A stretch of 64,000 bases of DNA, taken from positions 62,001-126,000 of the forward strand of contig NZ_JAAIKD010000004.1 in assembly GCF_010820555.1 (NCBI RefSeq), in the 5' to 3' direction. Shown here piece by piece: positions 17,401 to 27,497 of this stretch. The notes beneath the pieces are model-generated. The model was not told the origin of the DNA. It did no database searches and saw only the letters and a list, made by a program, of their open reading frames with translations. How positions within the stretch are numbered: position 1 is the stretch's first letter; every line of letters begins with the position of its first letter. Origin of the DNA: Psychroflexus aurantiacus. GTDB lineage: Bacteria; Bacteroidota; Bacteroidia; Flavobacteriales; Flavobacteriaceae. A program made the position numbers and the translations under genes.

Positions 17401-18297
17401 TTATTCAAGATGTTTATGAGCCTTGTAAGAAGAGCGAACTAAAGCAGAACTTTCCACATGTCTGAAGCCCAACTCTTTTCCAATAGTTTCGTATTTCTTA
17501 AACTGCTTGGGAGTAATAAATTCCTGAACAGGAAGGTGCTGTTTGCTGGGTTGTAAATACTGACCTATGGTCACAACATCCACATCCACACTTCTCAAAT
17601 CTTTCAAAGTTTCAATGACTTCCTCTTCTTTTTCTCCAAGCCCCAGCATGATACCGGATTTTGTTCTTCGGATGCCTTGTGCTTTAAGGTATCTCAGCAC
17701 CTCAAGACTTCTGTCGTATTTAGCCTGAATTCTTACTTCTCTGGTCAAACGTCTTACGGTTTCCATATTATGAGACACAACTTCAGGAGATACTTCGATG
17801 ATTCGGTCAATGTTTCTAGTGTTCCCCTGGAAATCTGGAATTAAGGTCTCCAGAGTCGTTGTAGGATTCATTCGTCTGATGGCATTCACAGTTTCTGCCC
17901 AAATGATAGACCCCATATCTTTCAGGTCATCTCTGTCTACCGAGGTTACTACCGCATGTTTCACTCCCATAATCTTGATAGATCTGGCCACTTTTTCCGG
18001 CTCATCCCATTCAATATCTTCGGGTCTTCCTGTTTTTACACCACAAAATCCGCAGGAACGGGTACATACATTACCTAAAATCATAAAGGTAGCAGTCCCT
18101 TCTCCCCAGCATTCACCCATATTCGGGCAGCTTCCAGAGGTGCAAATCGTATGTAAGTCGTATTTGTCGACTAACTTTCTTAGGTTTCTGTATTTCTTGC
18201 CGGTAGGCAATTTAACCCGCAGCCATTTGGGTTTCCCGGTTCTGGTTGTGGTTTTATTTTCGGTAGACGTTTTATTTTCAAGTACTGCAGTATCCAT
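17401..18297 (-). CDS. lipA: Lipoyl synthase
   Basis: 298 residues from the ATG at 18297. The auxiliary cluster motif [12 protein letters not shown] and the radical-SAM motif CTRSCGFC are both intact, and the C-terminal RSSYKA provides the serine ligand. The enzyme inserts two sulfurs into octanoyl groups on the E2 and H proteins. The frame can be extended upstream to a TTG at 18306, but that adds only three residues and lies almost at the predicted transcription start, so the ATG is preferred. First gene of a lipA-gap unit. Confidence 0.95.
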   Translation of the reverse strand: MDTAVLENKTSTENKTTTRTGKPKWLRVKLPTGKKYRNLRKLVDKYDLHTICTSGSCPNMGECWGEGTATFMILGNVCTRSCGFCGVKTGRPEDIEWDEPEKVARSIKIMGVKHAVVTSVDRDDLKDMGSIIWAETVNAIRRMNPTTTLETLIPDFQGNTRNIDRIIEVSPEVVSHNMETVRRLTREVRIQAKYDRSLEVLRYLKAQGIRRTKSGIMLGLGEKEEEVIETLKDLRSVDVDVVTIGQYLQPSKQHLPVQEFITPKQFKKYETIGKELGFRHVESSALVRSSYKAHKHLE

Positions 18298-18313
18298 AGG
18301 TTGCAATTTTATA

Positions 18314-18321
18314 CAAAGGTA
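18314..18321 (-). promoter_or_regulatory. Putative -7 box of lipA-gap
   Basis: Minus-strand TACCTTTG matches TAnnTTTG exactly and lies 16 nt before the chosen lipA ATG. No convincing -33 element is visible. Confidence 0.4.
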
Positions 18322-18499
18322 AGAAATAATGAATAGTTAAGCTTTAGTTTAGGTTGCCTCTTGCGCCTAAATTAATAAACTCTAAGACAAATTTAACCTG
18401 GGTTGATATTTTTGATCCCTGTGTTGTTTTTTTATTCTGAATTTGCTGCCGTTTTATATAGGGTGTAGAACGATTCAGCATGTATTATTTGTACAGGCT

Positions 18500-19135
18500 T
18501 TAGAGTCTAGCTACTGAAAAATAAATCATCAAGAAATGACTAAAGCTTCCCAGCAATACAAAAATATGCCAAATGACATGATTGAAGGTCATGGAGGTTT
18601 TGACGTAAAAATAAATGCCCAGCGTATAAAAAAAGCCGCCGAGCGCAAGCAGGATGAGTTCCAGACTTCTGAAATTTTCAAGCACGGCAACACTATCAAA
18701 AATGATAAGCCAGCCCATGACCAGATAGAGTAAGAGCGATAGTTTTTCAAACTTTCCAGTGAAAAATAGTTTTAAAACGGTGCCGATAAAAGCAATTGCC
18801 CAGACGGCATAAAAAAGAAATTCTCCGTGGCTGTCTTTCAGGAGGGTGAGCACCATAGGACTGTAGGTTCCTGCGATGAGGAAGTAAATGCTGACGTGAT
18901 CCAGAACTCTTAGACGGCGTTTCAATTGCCCGTTTGAAACATAATGATAGGCGGTCGAAGACGCGTAGAGTAGAACCAAAGAAAAAGCATACAGGCCGAG
19001 TCCAAACTTAAGATAATGCTCATCGAGTTTCGCTGTAGCAAACAGCATTGCAATCCCGATAAAGGCCAATAGCAGACCAACTCCATGGGTGAATGTGTTC
19101 CAGAATTCTTCTTTTCGCGTTTGAGTGTTTTCCAT
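18500..19135 (-). CDS. trhA: Hemolysin III / PAQR family membrane homeostasis protein TrhA
   Basis: 211 residues, almost entirely hydrophobic, with about seven TM segments. The family motifs are present: NTFTHGVGLL at the start, YHYVSNGQLKRRLRVLDHVSIYFLIAGTYSP in the middle, and FNHVIWHIFVLLGSFSHF near the end, which together supply the PAQR metal-binding Ser/Asp/His residues. Bacterial members have been linked to membrane energetics and fluidity control rather than to true haemolysis. Single-gene unit, with a TAGCTTTG -7 box upstream. Confidence 0.9.
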   Translation of the reverse strand: MENTQTRKEEFWNTFTHGVGLLLAFIGIAMLFATAKLDEHYLKFGLGLYAFSLVLLYASSTAYHYVSNGQLKRRLRVLDHVSIYFLIAGTYSPMVLTLLKDSHGEFLFYAVWAIAFIGTVLKLFFTGKFEKLSLLLYLVMGWLIIFDSVAVLENFRSLELILLALGGFFYTLGIYFYVKTSMTFNHVIWHIFVLLGSFSHFLMIYFSVARL

Positions 19136-19159
19136 CCGTATTCAGTCATCAATACCTTG

Positions 19160-19167
19160 CAAAGCTA
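19160..19167 (-). promoter_or_regulatory. Putative -7 box of trhA
   Basis: Minus-strand TAGCTTTG matches TAnnTTTG, 25 nt before the ATG; a TTGG motif lies about 15 nt further upstream. Confidence 0.4.
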
Positions 19168-19244
19168 ATTTATAAACTTCTCCAATAGTTAAATTAGCTG
19201 GCAATTTTCCAGGGAAATAGTAAAGAAAAGATGAGTTTGGCGTT

Positions 19245-20171
19245 TTAGTAAGTAAAGCATCCGCAGCGGTCTCTCCTAAAGCGTTCTTTTGCTCTGAAGT
19301 TGATCATCAGGGAATGAATTCCGCCATTGTAGCGTGAAAAGGTAGTCACAGAGGTATCGTAAGAGTATCCAATCATGATTTGATCTATGACACGAACACC
19401 GATAAATGCTCCTGCAGTCACATTGTGTTCATAATTTGCACTTGCAAAGAGTTTATCTTTCCAGTCTAGATTAAAGGAAACCAGCGCGCTGTAAGGCGCT
19501 CCGCTGGCAAAACGAGCCATAATAGTGGGTTGAAGGTAAACCTCCCGTTCCAGCTCGAACCTGTAACCTGAACTCAAATAAAAATTGGGCGTTGTATTAG
19601 CCAGGGTATTCCTGAAGTCATCTATATAGGATGTCGTCAGAAAATTAGGAACAGATAAGCCAACAAAAAAGTTTTCACGATGCAAGAAAAAGCCTGTTCC
19701 AAAAATAAGACTGGTTCTGGACAAATCGCCAAAAGGATTTCCAAATTCACTTTGATCTTCGATGGATAGCAAGGTATAATCTATGGCGTAATTATTTACA
19801 CCAAATTTTACTCCTGCAGACATCAGCCAGTCTTGAGATAACCTCAAGTGGTAAGCCACGTTCCCCACGACTCTGTTTTCCTTGCTCGCGCCGATTTTAT
19901 CACTCAGGATATCAAATCCTGCTCCCAGATTGGTAAGGCCTATTCTATCGTGTCCGCTAAGAATTAAAGTCTCAGGGGCGCCCTCAAATCCAACCCATTG
20001 AGAGGTGTAAAAGCCAGTTACGGAATACCCGTCAGAACTTCCGGCATAGGCGGGGTTATAGATTAAAGGGGCAAAAACGAAATTGGATAATTTTACATCG
20101 GATTGTGCCTGCCCCAAAAAAACAAGGCTAAAAATCAATATGATGGATACGTTTTTAAAAAATGTCATCAT
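19245..20171 (-). CDS. PorP/SprF family type IX secretion outer-membrane protein
   Basis: 308 residues. A signal peptide (LIFSLVFLGQAQS) is followed by PLIYNPAYAGSSDGYSVTGFYTSQWVGFEGAP, the diagnostic PorP/SprF N-terminus (NPA.AG ... RxQW-like), then alternating beta strands typical of an outer-membrane barrel. Such proteins attach T9SS type-B cargo to the cell surface: PorP-like proteins pair with the cargo encoded next to them, as SprF does with SprB in gliding Flavobacteria. The start codon overlaps the stop of the giant cargo gene (ATGA at 20168-20171), so translation is coupled. A second ATG three bases downstream could also be used. Confidence 0.92.
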   Translation of the reverse strand: MMTFFKNVSIILIFSLVFLGQAQSDVKLSNFVFAPLIYNPAYAGSSDGYSVTGFYTSQWVGFEGAPETLILSGHDRIGLTNLGAGFDILSDKIGASKENRVVGNVAYHLRLSQDWLMSAGVKFGVNNYAIDYTLLSIEDQSEFGNPFGDLSRTSLIFGTGFFLHRENFFVGLSVPNFLTTSYIDDFRNTLANTTPNFYLSSGYRFELEREVYLQPTIMARFASGAPYSALVSFNLDWKDKLFASANYEHNVTAGAFIGVRVIDQIMIGYSYDTSVTTFSRYNGGIHSLMINFRAKERFRRDRCGCFTY

Positions 20172-23100
20172 TTCGCGTTGTTATCAATTTGCACAAAACC
20201 CTTCTTCGTATTGTTCCTGCATGGGGAGTTATAATTTAAAATATAGTAGTAGGTCCCTGTGGGTAAAAAACGGGTCTGACTGAGTGTTCCTCCCACATTC
20301 GAGGCTCCTTTGAAGGTGTTGTCGGTATTATTGTAGCCCGTAGTTTCCCAGACCAACTTACCGTAGCGATTATAAATTTTCATCTCATTTTCAGGAAAGG
20401 ACTCAATGTTTACGACATTCAGATTATCGTTAAGCGTATTTCCATTGATCGTTATAAAATTATTGACGCTGATAATCCCTTCAATAATGCTGACCTCGAC
20501 GCTAAGGCTTTCACTGCTGAGGCAATTCAAATCAACATCATAATTTCTGGCATAAAAAACCTCACTTTCCGTGATCAGGTAATCGTCGGGGAGGGCCTGG
20601 TCATCGGTTGGGGATAAATACCACTGGATATCCATGCCCTGAACATTGAGATCGCTAAGTCTGGGTTGATCTTCAGTACAAAACTCCTGGGAAGTCTCCC
20701 CGGTGGGAGGAGGGATGTCATTGATGTAATCTTGCTCAATCTCAATTTCTAAGACTTCCATGCACCCGTTGTCATCCATCACTTCAATGTCATAAACCCC
20801 GGGTTCCAGACCTTCAAAAAGAAAGGTAGAATCTCCAGTTCCGAAATTTGAAGTGTAAGGTGGAGTTCCCCCTTCCACAAAAAGGCTGATCGTTCCATCG
20901 TCTGTCCCAAAACAATTGGCCTGGGTGGTTTGGTAACTCACTTCAAGCGGGGCGGGTTCTTCAATGACAACTTCCAGATCGATGGCACAATTGCTGGCAT
21001 CCATAACGACCAGAGCATAAGTCCCGGCATCGAGATCATTTAAAATGGGTTCTGAACTGGTAAATCCATTTGGACCTGTCCACTGGTAATTGTAAGATTC
21101 ACCGGCAAAGGTTCGGCCTCCATCTATCTCTACGCCTATAAATCCGTTTGCAGCACTATAACAGCTGATGTTTTCATACGTATAATCCATAACTAAAGCA
21201 GTAACCCCTTCAATTTCAACACTTACCACTTCCTCACAGTTATACTTGTCCGTAATATTAGCGGTATAAGTTCCCGGGGCCAGGTTTGAAAGGGTTTCAC
21301 CCGTCATTCCATTATCCCATGTAATGGTATAGGGTGCTGTTCCTCCTTCAATATCCAAAGCAATGCTGCCGTCTTCACTTGAAGCACAGGTTTCATTTTT
21401 TGAATTGATGCTAATATCGATAGGCTCGGGCATAACCAGTTCTATCTCTTTAGAAACCAGACAACCCAGATTATCGTAGACATTAACTTTATAGAGCCCT
21501 GGACCAACACCGGTTAAATCTTTTTCTGTAGAAATAACTTGATTGTCAGAATTCATCCATTCATACCTGTAGGTGAATTCGCCTGTACCTGTTTGAAGTG
21601 GGGTTCCTCCCTGAACATCAATAGTGATGAATCCGTTAAAGACTGCCTTAGCAGTTGCAGCAGCAGTTTTTGGAATAAAAATCTGGTCGGTACAAACCAG
21701 GGCTGTTTTTTCTATGACCTCAATAGCTATGGGAGCAGGCTCGGTGACCAGAAAGTCTTCGATTGCAGTACAGTTATTTTGATCTGTGACGATAAGTGTA
21801 TAATAACCAGCACCAATGTTCTCAAGATCCTGAGTGGAAGCTATGAGTACCCCGTCTTTGAGCCAGGCGTAGGAATACATGCCCGAACCGCCCGAAGCGG
21901 AGGTGAGAATTTTGCCGGTAAAGTCGCCGTAACACTGAATGTTAAGTACAGCATCTTCTGAAATCACAAGCTCCTGAGGAGCTGTAATGGCATAGGAGAA
22001 CTTATAGACACAACCAAAACCATCAGTAATTTCGAGATTATAAGTCCCCTGTTTCAAATTGAAAATATCCTCCTGATTAGAACTAAACCCGTCTGGACCC
22101 GTCCAGTTAAACAGATACGGCTGTTCAGTCGACCTGGGGATTCCTCCAGAAGGGCTTATTTGAATACTTGCATCGTTTGCATCAAAACAGCTGGTTTGGT
22201 TTCCACTGAAGTCGGATATCACTGCATTGTCCTCCAAATCTGAAGCCACCGTTATGGTGAATTGCTGGGTGCTCTGACCACAAGGGTCGCCTGAAAAGCT
22301 GCTTTCTGAAGTGACGGTGACTACGGCGGTTTGCGTTTCTCCTGTAGAGTTTGTAACGGTGAATGTCGGGATTGAACCAGAGCCCTCTGCTGCCAGACCA
22401 ATGTTAGTATTGGAATTAGTCCAGGCATAACTGCTCACCATGCCAGGCTCTGTCGTTGAGAAATTAATACCGGCTATTTCATCACCATTACAGACTTCCA
22501 AATCACTAATTGGATTTAATTCTGCAAAAGGAACGACGCTAAGTTGGGCCGGGTTTGACACAACAGGACCACATTTTGAACTATCAAAATTTATAGTGAC
22601 ATAATAAAATTGATCTCCGGCCACATCTGTTGGGGGTAAAAAAGTGGACTGATTTTCACCAGCAATAGGGGTTCCTCCGGTACTACTATTCTCATTGTTT
22701 TCATACCATTGGTATGTAGGATTTCCAATGCTAAAATTTAGATTTACAGATAATACATCCGGGGTCGCATTCAGGCAGAGTTCTTCAGACTGGGGATGCT
22801 GGCTGATGTAGGGCTGATCTTCAATCCTGATTCTTGCATTTTCACTTGTAGTTTCACAACCCGACGCAGTTTGGGATACAACCACATAGTAATACAAAGT
22901 ACCAGCCTGATTTGTGGGCGGTGTAAAGCTTGGGCCGATTTCGCTAGGAATAGCATTGCCTGTGGTCGTATCTGCTGTATCATTAACATACCACTGATAA
23001 TTATACTGACCAATTCCTCCAGAAACCGCAACATTCATTTCATCTGCAGGAGCATTTAAACACAGGTCCTGATCATCCAGCTGTTGGGCAGTTATAGTTG

Positions 23101-26100
23101 GATCTTCAACAACTTCTACCACAGAAACCTCACTTACAACATCACCACACTGATTTCCTTCAGGATCGACAACCACATAGAAATAAAAAGTTCCGGGCGT
23201 ATCGAAAGCAGGCGGCAGGTAGGTGGAATTTGTCGCTCCGGCTATAGGTGTTCCTCCCGTATTGGTTGAAGTCGTATTTCTGTACCATTGATAACTCGAG
23301 GAAGTAGAGTTGCCACCTTCCAGGATTATGCTTAAAGGGGTGATCTGCCCACCCTCGCAAAGGCTTTGAAACGCTTCAGGTTCTCCCTCAATAAGTCCGG
23401 AACTTTCCACTATAATTTCAACAGTAAACGCATCTCCAAGGCAAGTTCCAGACTGAGGGATTACCGTATAGGTGAGAGTAGCTGTATTTTGTGAGGTGTT
23501 TGTTACATTTTGACTAATTTCAGTTTGTGGAGTACTTTCTGCAGTTCCGCCAGTAATAGCCCCGGCTGGATTGCTTACGGGTTCAGTCCAGGTATAGGTC
23601 GTTGATGCAGGAATACTATTGTTTCCAGTATTAGAGGGCTGAATTGTAAATCTTCCATCGGTGCAATAGCTTTGGGTAATAGGCTCTACATAAGGTTTTG
23701 GCTGGACTACGATTTCAATAAAAAACGAATTACCCTCGCAGGCGGCATACTCAGGAAATACTTCGTAAGTCACAATCACATCCTCATCACTACTGCTAGT
23801 CAGGCTTTGAACGATTTCATCCTGAGGGCTTGCAGCTTCTGTAATTCCACTGATTGTTCCGGGTTGAGACACGAGCGGAGCTCCCCAGGTGTATTGAGTT
23901 CCTGCAGGAACCCGGTTAGGTGAAATATCTTCAGGACTTAGACTAAAAGTTTCCCCACTGCAAATGACGGCATCATAATCCCTTATAATCGGTTCCGGAT
24001 TTACTGTTACAGTAAGTGTAAAAGCATCACCTTGGCAACCATTCACCACAGGAGTGACAGTATATACGGCTGTTGAAACTGAGCTTGAAGTGTTTTCCAG
24101 TAGCTGATCAATAGAGCTCACCGGGCTGGCTTGTGCAGTAGCTCCTGTTATGGTTCCGCTGGGGTTTATAACTGGGGTCTCCCAGGTGTATTGGGTTCCT
24201 GCCGGGATCTGATTTCCGGAACTATCTTCATCCGGAATTTCAGCAAAGGCTTCACCACTGCAGATGTCCAGAGTGATATCCTGGATAACAGGCTCTTCGG
24301 GGAAATTAACAGTTAGGGTAAAGGTTTCTCCTTCACAAGACCCTAAAATCGGTGTAACCGTATACACCAGACTTGCAGCATTCGCCGTAGAATTCTCGAC
24401 CGGCTGAGAAATACTGGTCTGGGGTGTGCTTTCTGCAGAACCTCCTGTAATTGCCCCTGCCGGAGTACTGACAGGTTCGTCCCATATATAGGTCGTGCCA
24501 GCGGGAAGAATATTTCCTGTAGAACCTGGGGTGAAATTTAATTCCTCTCCAGGACACAGATCCACCGTAGCATCTGATAGAATAGGAGTAGGCTTGACTG
24601 TAATTGTAAAGGTTTCAGGAGTTCCCGGGCAGGTTATACTTCCGGATTTTACGAATGGCGTAACGCTTACAGTCGCAACTATAGGATTTTCAGTAAGATT
24701 TTCAGTGGTGAAACCTGGTATGTTTCCCTCACCCGTCATGGGTGTTAAACCAATATTAGTATCTATTTCCCATTCAAAATTGGTTGTGTTCGACGTGTTT
24801 GGTGTACTGAAAACAATTTCAGACGTCATTTCAGCAGCACAAAACTCTAAATTTGGAAGTGAGTTCACTTCACCGTTTGGAAGAACTTCAACATCTACAG
24901 AGTCTGAAGTTTCCTCGCAGGGCCCATCCGGATCATCGGTGGTTATAGTGAGGGTAAGTGTACCAATAAAACCAGCAGGTGGCGTAAAATCTGAATTTGG
25001 ATTTGTTGGATCCGAAAATGTCCCTCCTGCTGAAGAAGACCAAGTTATGCCGGAGGCAGATCCACCAAAGCTGGCCTCCAGCGAAATGCTAGTATCTAAG
25101 CAAATTGGGGCATAGGTCCCGGCATCTACAACTGGTTCAGCCTGAACAATGACTTCGTGATCATCGCTGACCTCAGAACATAAAGTTCCGGAGTTGTCCG
25201 AGCTAAGCGTAAACCTGATAGTCCCCGCGTATCCGTTTGGAGGACTATAGATTGGATTTAAAGCGCCTGCATCTGGAGAAAATGTTCCTCCTTCAATACT
25301 GGCTGACCATTCCCCATTTCCGGTTCCTCCAGAAATGTCTCCGTTAAGCTGTATACTGCCGTTAGCACAAACCTCTGCAGGGCCATCGGCCTGGACCACT
25401 GGGGGAACTAAAACTTCGATATTGCCAGTATAGGTGTTTGAACCGCATTCATTTGTGACGGTTAATTCGTATGTATAATTCCCGGTTGTATCGTAGGAAA
25501 TTGTAGGATTTGGATCTGTAGAATTTGGAATGGAAGCCGAAGACGAGGAAGAAAAATCCCAGGAATAAAAAGTGCCTGACGTGGTATAACAATCGTAAAC
25601 GACTGGATTGATTTCAAATGGCTCATTTTGACATACAATCAGGTCTTCTAACTCAGCTTTGGGCTTATCTTTTATAATGATCACTTTCTCATAAACATCA
25701 TTTTGACATTTATCTTTTTTCCCATTTCCCGGCGTGTCTTGAACAGAAACCTCTAAGCGTATAATGTAAATTCCAGGAGCGTTGAACTGAAATTCAGGCT
25801 CAAAATCCTCCGGACCTGTTCCATTGGCAAATTCCCAGTCGGTCTCAAATGGCGGACACTCATTGTTTTCTGCTTCAACTTTCCATTCATATGTCGGTTC
25901 TATATCACAGCCCTCTGCCTGTGAAATATTTGTGGTGGAAACAATTTGGTTGTCTTCAAAACAGGCTTCATCCTGACTTAGCGTAAACTCAGAAATAATT
26001 TCTGGGATGATGCATATTTCCTTGGTAATCCTGCTTTCACCACAATTGTTTCTCGTTACTAATGTGATGTCATAATATCCTGGAGTATCAAAGATTACCC

Positions 26101-27199
26101 CTAAATTTTCAGAACCATCTGTCCAGGAAAACCAGTCGGTATTTCCATTGTTATCCCCTAACTGACTTCCTCCATCTAAGGTATATCCGCTAGCCGGGCT
26201 GATTTCCCAGTACCTTCCATATTCTCCGTTACAGCCATCCTGAGCCGTATTGGTGCCGGATAAAGAAATGTCATTAAAATTGACGGTTGAATTCACGCAG
26301 GCTATATCCGCCGGAAGTTCAAAATCGGCCTGTGTTGGTTCGGAAACACGTATAGGGCCTGTAGAGACAAAATTTCCACTTGTATTACAGGGATTGGTCG
26401 CGGTTACAGTAACTGAAAATGAATTCGGAAAATTCGAGCCATTGATGAATGAGGTTGTATTACAGGAAGTGTCTAAAAACGTGTGTAAAAAAGTCTCAGT
26501 AAATGAAGATCCAAGCGGGAAATCGGAAGACTCTAATATTATAGGTTCTGAACCGTCATTAATCGTAATGGTATAGGTTGTTCCAGGAGTATTGTTGGTG
26601 GAAGTTACACTAAATTCATATTGATCCGGCAGGCAGTTTTCATTACCGGTAAGCTGAACGTTTACCGAGGGAGGCTCTGTGCCCACAAAGACTTTAAATT
26701 CTGTAGTATCCACACTGCCGTCAGGGAAAATCACCGAATACGCAAGTGTATAGACCCCAGAACTATAGGTGTGAGTTTCGACCTGTGTACTGGTGGTACC
26801 ATCACCCCAGTCTAGAAGATAGTTTGTTCCCGATGGATAAGTGGACTGGCTCGGATCTTCAAACTCGAAAATTCCATTGTTGCTTAAGTTGGAAGAACAC
26901 CTCAAAAAACTTTTAACTCCATTTTCAACGATAATAGCGTAGCCACCTGCTCCGCCTAAACTGTTATTTATGGTAAGATCAGAACTTTCTAAAGCAAGCT
27001 TGGACTGGTCTGTAAAAATCTCAAAAAAAGAATTTACGCGCTTCGTCGACTTTGAGATTGTATCGGCTTCTCTGCTTTTTGTGTTAGTATAAGCGATTTC
27101 ATCGGTGGCGCTGTTAACCTTATTAGAAGGATTGACTAATACAAAACCGATTATTAGTAAACATCCAATAAGTAGTGAGGATAAAAGTTTTGTTTTCAT
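20168..27199 (-). CDS. Giant T9SS type-B cargo with PKD, Ig-like and SprB repeats (SprB-like adhesin)
   Basis: 2343 residues. N-terminal signal/anchor (LLIGCLLIIGFVLVNP), then a PKD-like domain near residue 100 (YLLDWGDGTTSTQVETHTYSSG) and further PKD domains to about 650. Four tandem PKD_5-like units of about 85 residues (about 880-1265) share Y.W.(E/A)P......G.I(T/S)G...A.P...I. Three Ig-like units carrying YQWY follow (about 1275-1545). Six SprB repeats lie at about 1665-2160, each with C....(D/N)G.I...GG..PY.Y.W. The end (about 2255-2343) is a type-B T9SS sorting domain (IYNRYGKLVWETTGYNN ... LPTGTYYYIL). It should be secreted by T9SS and held on the surface by the PorP/SprF partner. Cysteines are abundant. 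Adhesin or gliding function is inferred from SprB; other roles are possible. Confidence 0.9.
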   Translation of the reverse strand: MKTKLLSSLLIGCLLIIGFVLVNPSNKVNSATDEIAYTNTKSREADTISKSTKRVNSFFEIFTDQSKLALESSDLTINNSLGGAGGYAIIVENGVKSFLRCSSNLSNNGIFEFEDPSQSTYPSGTNYLLDWGDGTTSTQVETHTYSSGVYTLAYSVIFPDGSVDTTEFKVFVGTEPPSVNVQLTGNENCLPDQYEFSVTSTNNTPGTTYTITINDGSEPIILESSDFPLGSSFTETFLHTFLDTSCNTTSFINGSNFPNSFSVTVTATNPCNTSGNFVSTGPIRVSEPTQADFELPADIACVNSTVNFNDISLSGTNTAQDGCNGEYGRYWEISPASGYTLDGGSQLGDNNGNTDWFSWTDGSENLGVIFDTPGYYDITLVTRNNCGESRITKEICIIPEIISEFTLSQDEACFEDNQIVSTTNISQAEGCDIEPTYEWKVEAENNECPPFETDWEFANGTGPEDFEPEFQFNAPGIYIIRLEVSVQDTPGNGKKDKCQNDVYEKVIIIKDKPKAELEDLIVCQNEPFEINPVVYDCYTTSGTFYSWDFSSSSSASIPNSTDPNPTISYDTTGNYTYELTVTNECGSNTYTGNIEVLVPPVVQADGPAEVCANGSIQLNGDISGGTGNGEWSASIEGGTFSPDAGALNPIYSPPNGYAGTIRFTLSSDNSGTLCSEVSDDHEVIVQAEPVVDAGTYAPICLDTSISLEASFGGSASGITWSSSAGGTFSDPTNPNSDFTPPAGFIGTLTLTITTDDPDGPCEETSDSVDVEVLPNGEVNSLPNLEFCAAEMTSEIVFSTPNTSNTTNFEWEIDTNIGLTPMTGEGNIPGFTTENLTENPIVATVSVTPFVKSGSITCPGTPETFTITVKPTPILSDATVDLCPGEELNFTPGSTGNILPAGTTYIWDEPVSTPAGAITGGSAESTPQTSISQPVENSTANAASLVYTVTPILGSCEGETFTLTVNFPEEPVIQDITLDICSGEAFAEIPDEDSSGNQIPAGTQYTWETPVINPSGTITGATAQASPVSSIDQLLENTSSSVSTAVYTVTPVVNGCQGDAFTLTVTVNPEPIIRDYDAVICSGETFSLSPEDISPNRVPAGTQYTWGAPLVSQPGTISGITEAASPQDEIVQSLTSSSDEDVIVTYEVFPEYAACEGNSFFIEIVVQPKPYVEPITQSYCTDGRFTIQPSNTGNNSIPASTTYTWTEPVSNPAGAITGGTAESTPQTEISQNVTNTSQNTATLTYTVIPQSGTCLGDAFTVEIIVESSGLIEGEPEAFQSLCEGGQITPLSIILEGGNSTSSSYQWYRNTTSTNTGGTPIAGATNSTYLPPAFDTPGTFYFYVVVDPEGNQCGDVVSEVSVVEVVEDPTITAQQLDDQDLCLNAPADEMNVAVSGGIGQYNYQWYVNDTADTTTGNAIPSEIGPSFTPPTNQAGTLYYYVVVSQTASGCETTSENARIRIEDQPYISQHPQSEELCLNATPDVLSVNLNFSIGNPTYQWYENNENSSTGGTPIAGENQSTFLPPTDVAGDQFYYVTINFDSSKCGPVVSNPAQLSVVPFAELNPISDLEVCNGDEIAGINFSTTEPGMVSSYAWTNSNTNIGLAAEGSGSIPTFTVTNSTGETQTAVVTVTSESSFSGDPCGQSTQQFTITVASDLEDNAVISDFSGNQTSCFDANDASIQISPSGGIPRSTEQPYLFNWTGPDGFSSNQEDIFNLKQGTYNLEITDGFGCVYKFSYAITAPQELVISEDAVLNIQCYGDFTGKILTSASGGSGMYSYAWLKDGVLIASTQDLENIGAGYYTLIVTDQNNCTAIEDFLVTEPAPIAIEVIEKTALVCTDQIFIPKTAAATAKAVFNGFITIDVQGGTPLQTGTGEFTYRYEWMNSDNQVISTEKDLTGVGPGLYKVNVYDNLGCLVSKEIELVMPEPIDISINSKNETCASSEDGSIALDIEGGTAPYTITWDNGMTGETLSNLAPGTYTANITDKYNCEEVVSVEIEGVTALVMDYTYENISCYSAANGFIGVEIDGGRTFAGESYNYQWTGPNGFTSSEPILNDLDAGTYALVVMDASNCAIDLEVVIEEPAPLEVSYQTTQANCFGTDDGTISLFVEGGTPPYTSNFGTGDSTFLFEGLEPGVYDIEVMDDNGCMEVLEIEIEQDYINDIPPPTGETSQEFCTEDQPRLSDLNVQGMDIQWYLSPTDDQALPDDYLITESEVFYARNYDVDLNCLSSESLSVEVSIIEGIISVNNFITINGNTLNDNLNVVNIESFPENEMKIYNRYGKLVWETTGYNNTDNTFKGASNVGGTLSQTRFLPTGTYYYILNYNSPCRNNTKKGFVQIDNNAK
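23410..24560 (-). repeat. Four tandem repeat units inside the giant cargo gene
   Basis: The DNA encoding the PKD_5-like block consists of four consecutive units of roughly 250-265 bp. Units 1 and 4 are closest (shared peptide PAGAITGG.AESTPQT.ISQ). The similarity is at protein level and partly at DNA level, so recombination between units could change copy number. Confidence 0.6.
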
Positions 27200-27497
27200 C
27201 AGCAGTCATTTTCTCATAGTCTTCTACTGCAAAATTCATTGGGTATTTTATAAACCTTAAAACAATAAGAAGAAGTTAGACACTACAATACTAATGACAA
27301 TAATTAATATATTACAGCAATAATAAATAAATATTTTCAATTTTATTGATAATAAATGAATCTGAAATACCTAAGCAATTGACAATTAAACACTTAAAAC
27401 TATTTTATTAAATAGTGATGACAAATGTTAGGCAATAAAAATTTAAAAGTTGTCTTTGACTTTTGGGATATGCAGAGGAAGCTTAGGAGGTGATTTT
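27200..27497. other. AT-rich intergenic region upstream of the giant cargo gene
   Basis: Strongly AT-rich with A/T runs and short imperfect palindromes such as TCAATTTTATTGA. The minus-strand GAATTTTGCA about 35 nt before the cargo ATG is a weak -7-like sequence. No open frame or RNA gene was recognised. Confidence 0.4.

Noticed and set aside
24495-25115. 206-codon open frame on the plus strand inside the giant cargo gene
   Set aside because: Antisense to a clear domain-bearing gene, low-complexity composition, no family match; it is a by-product of the repetitive coding strand.
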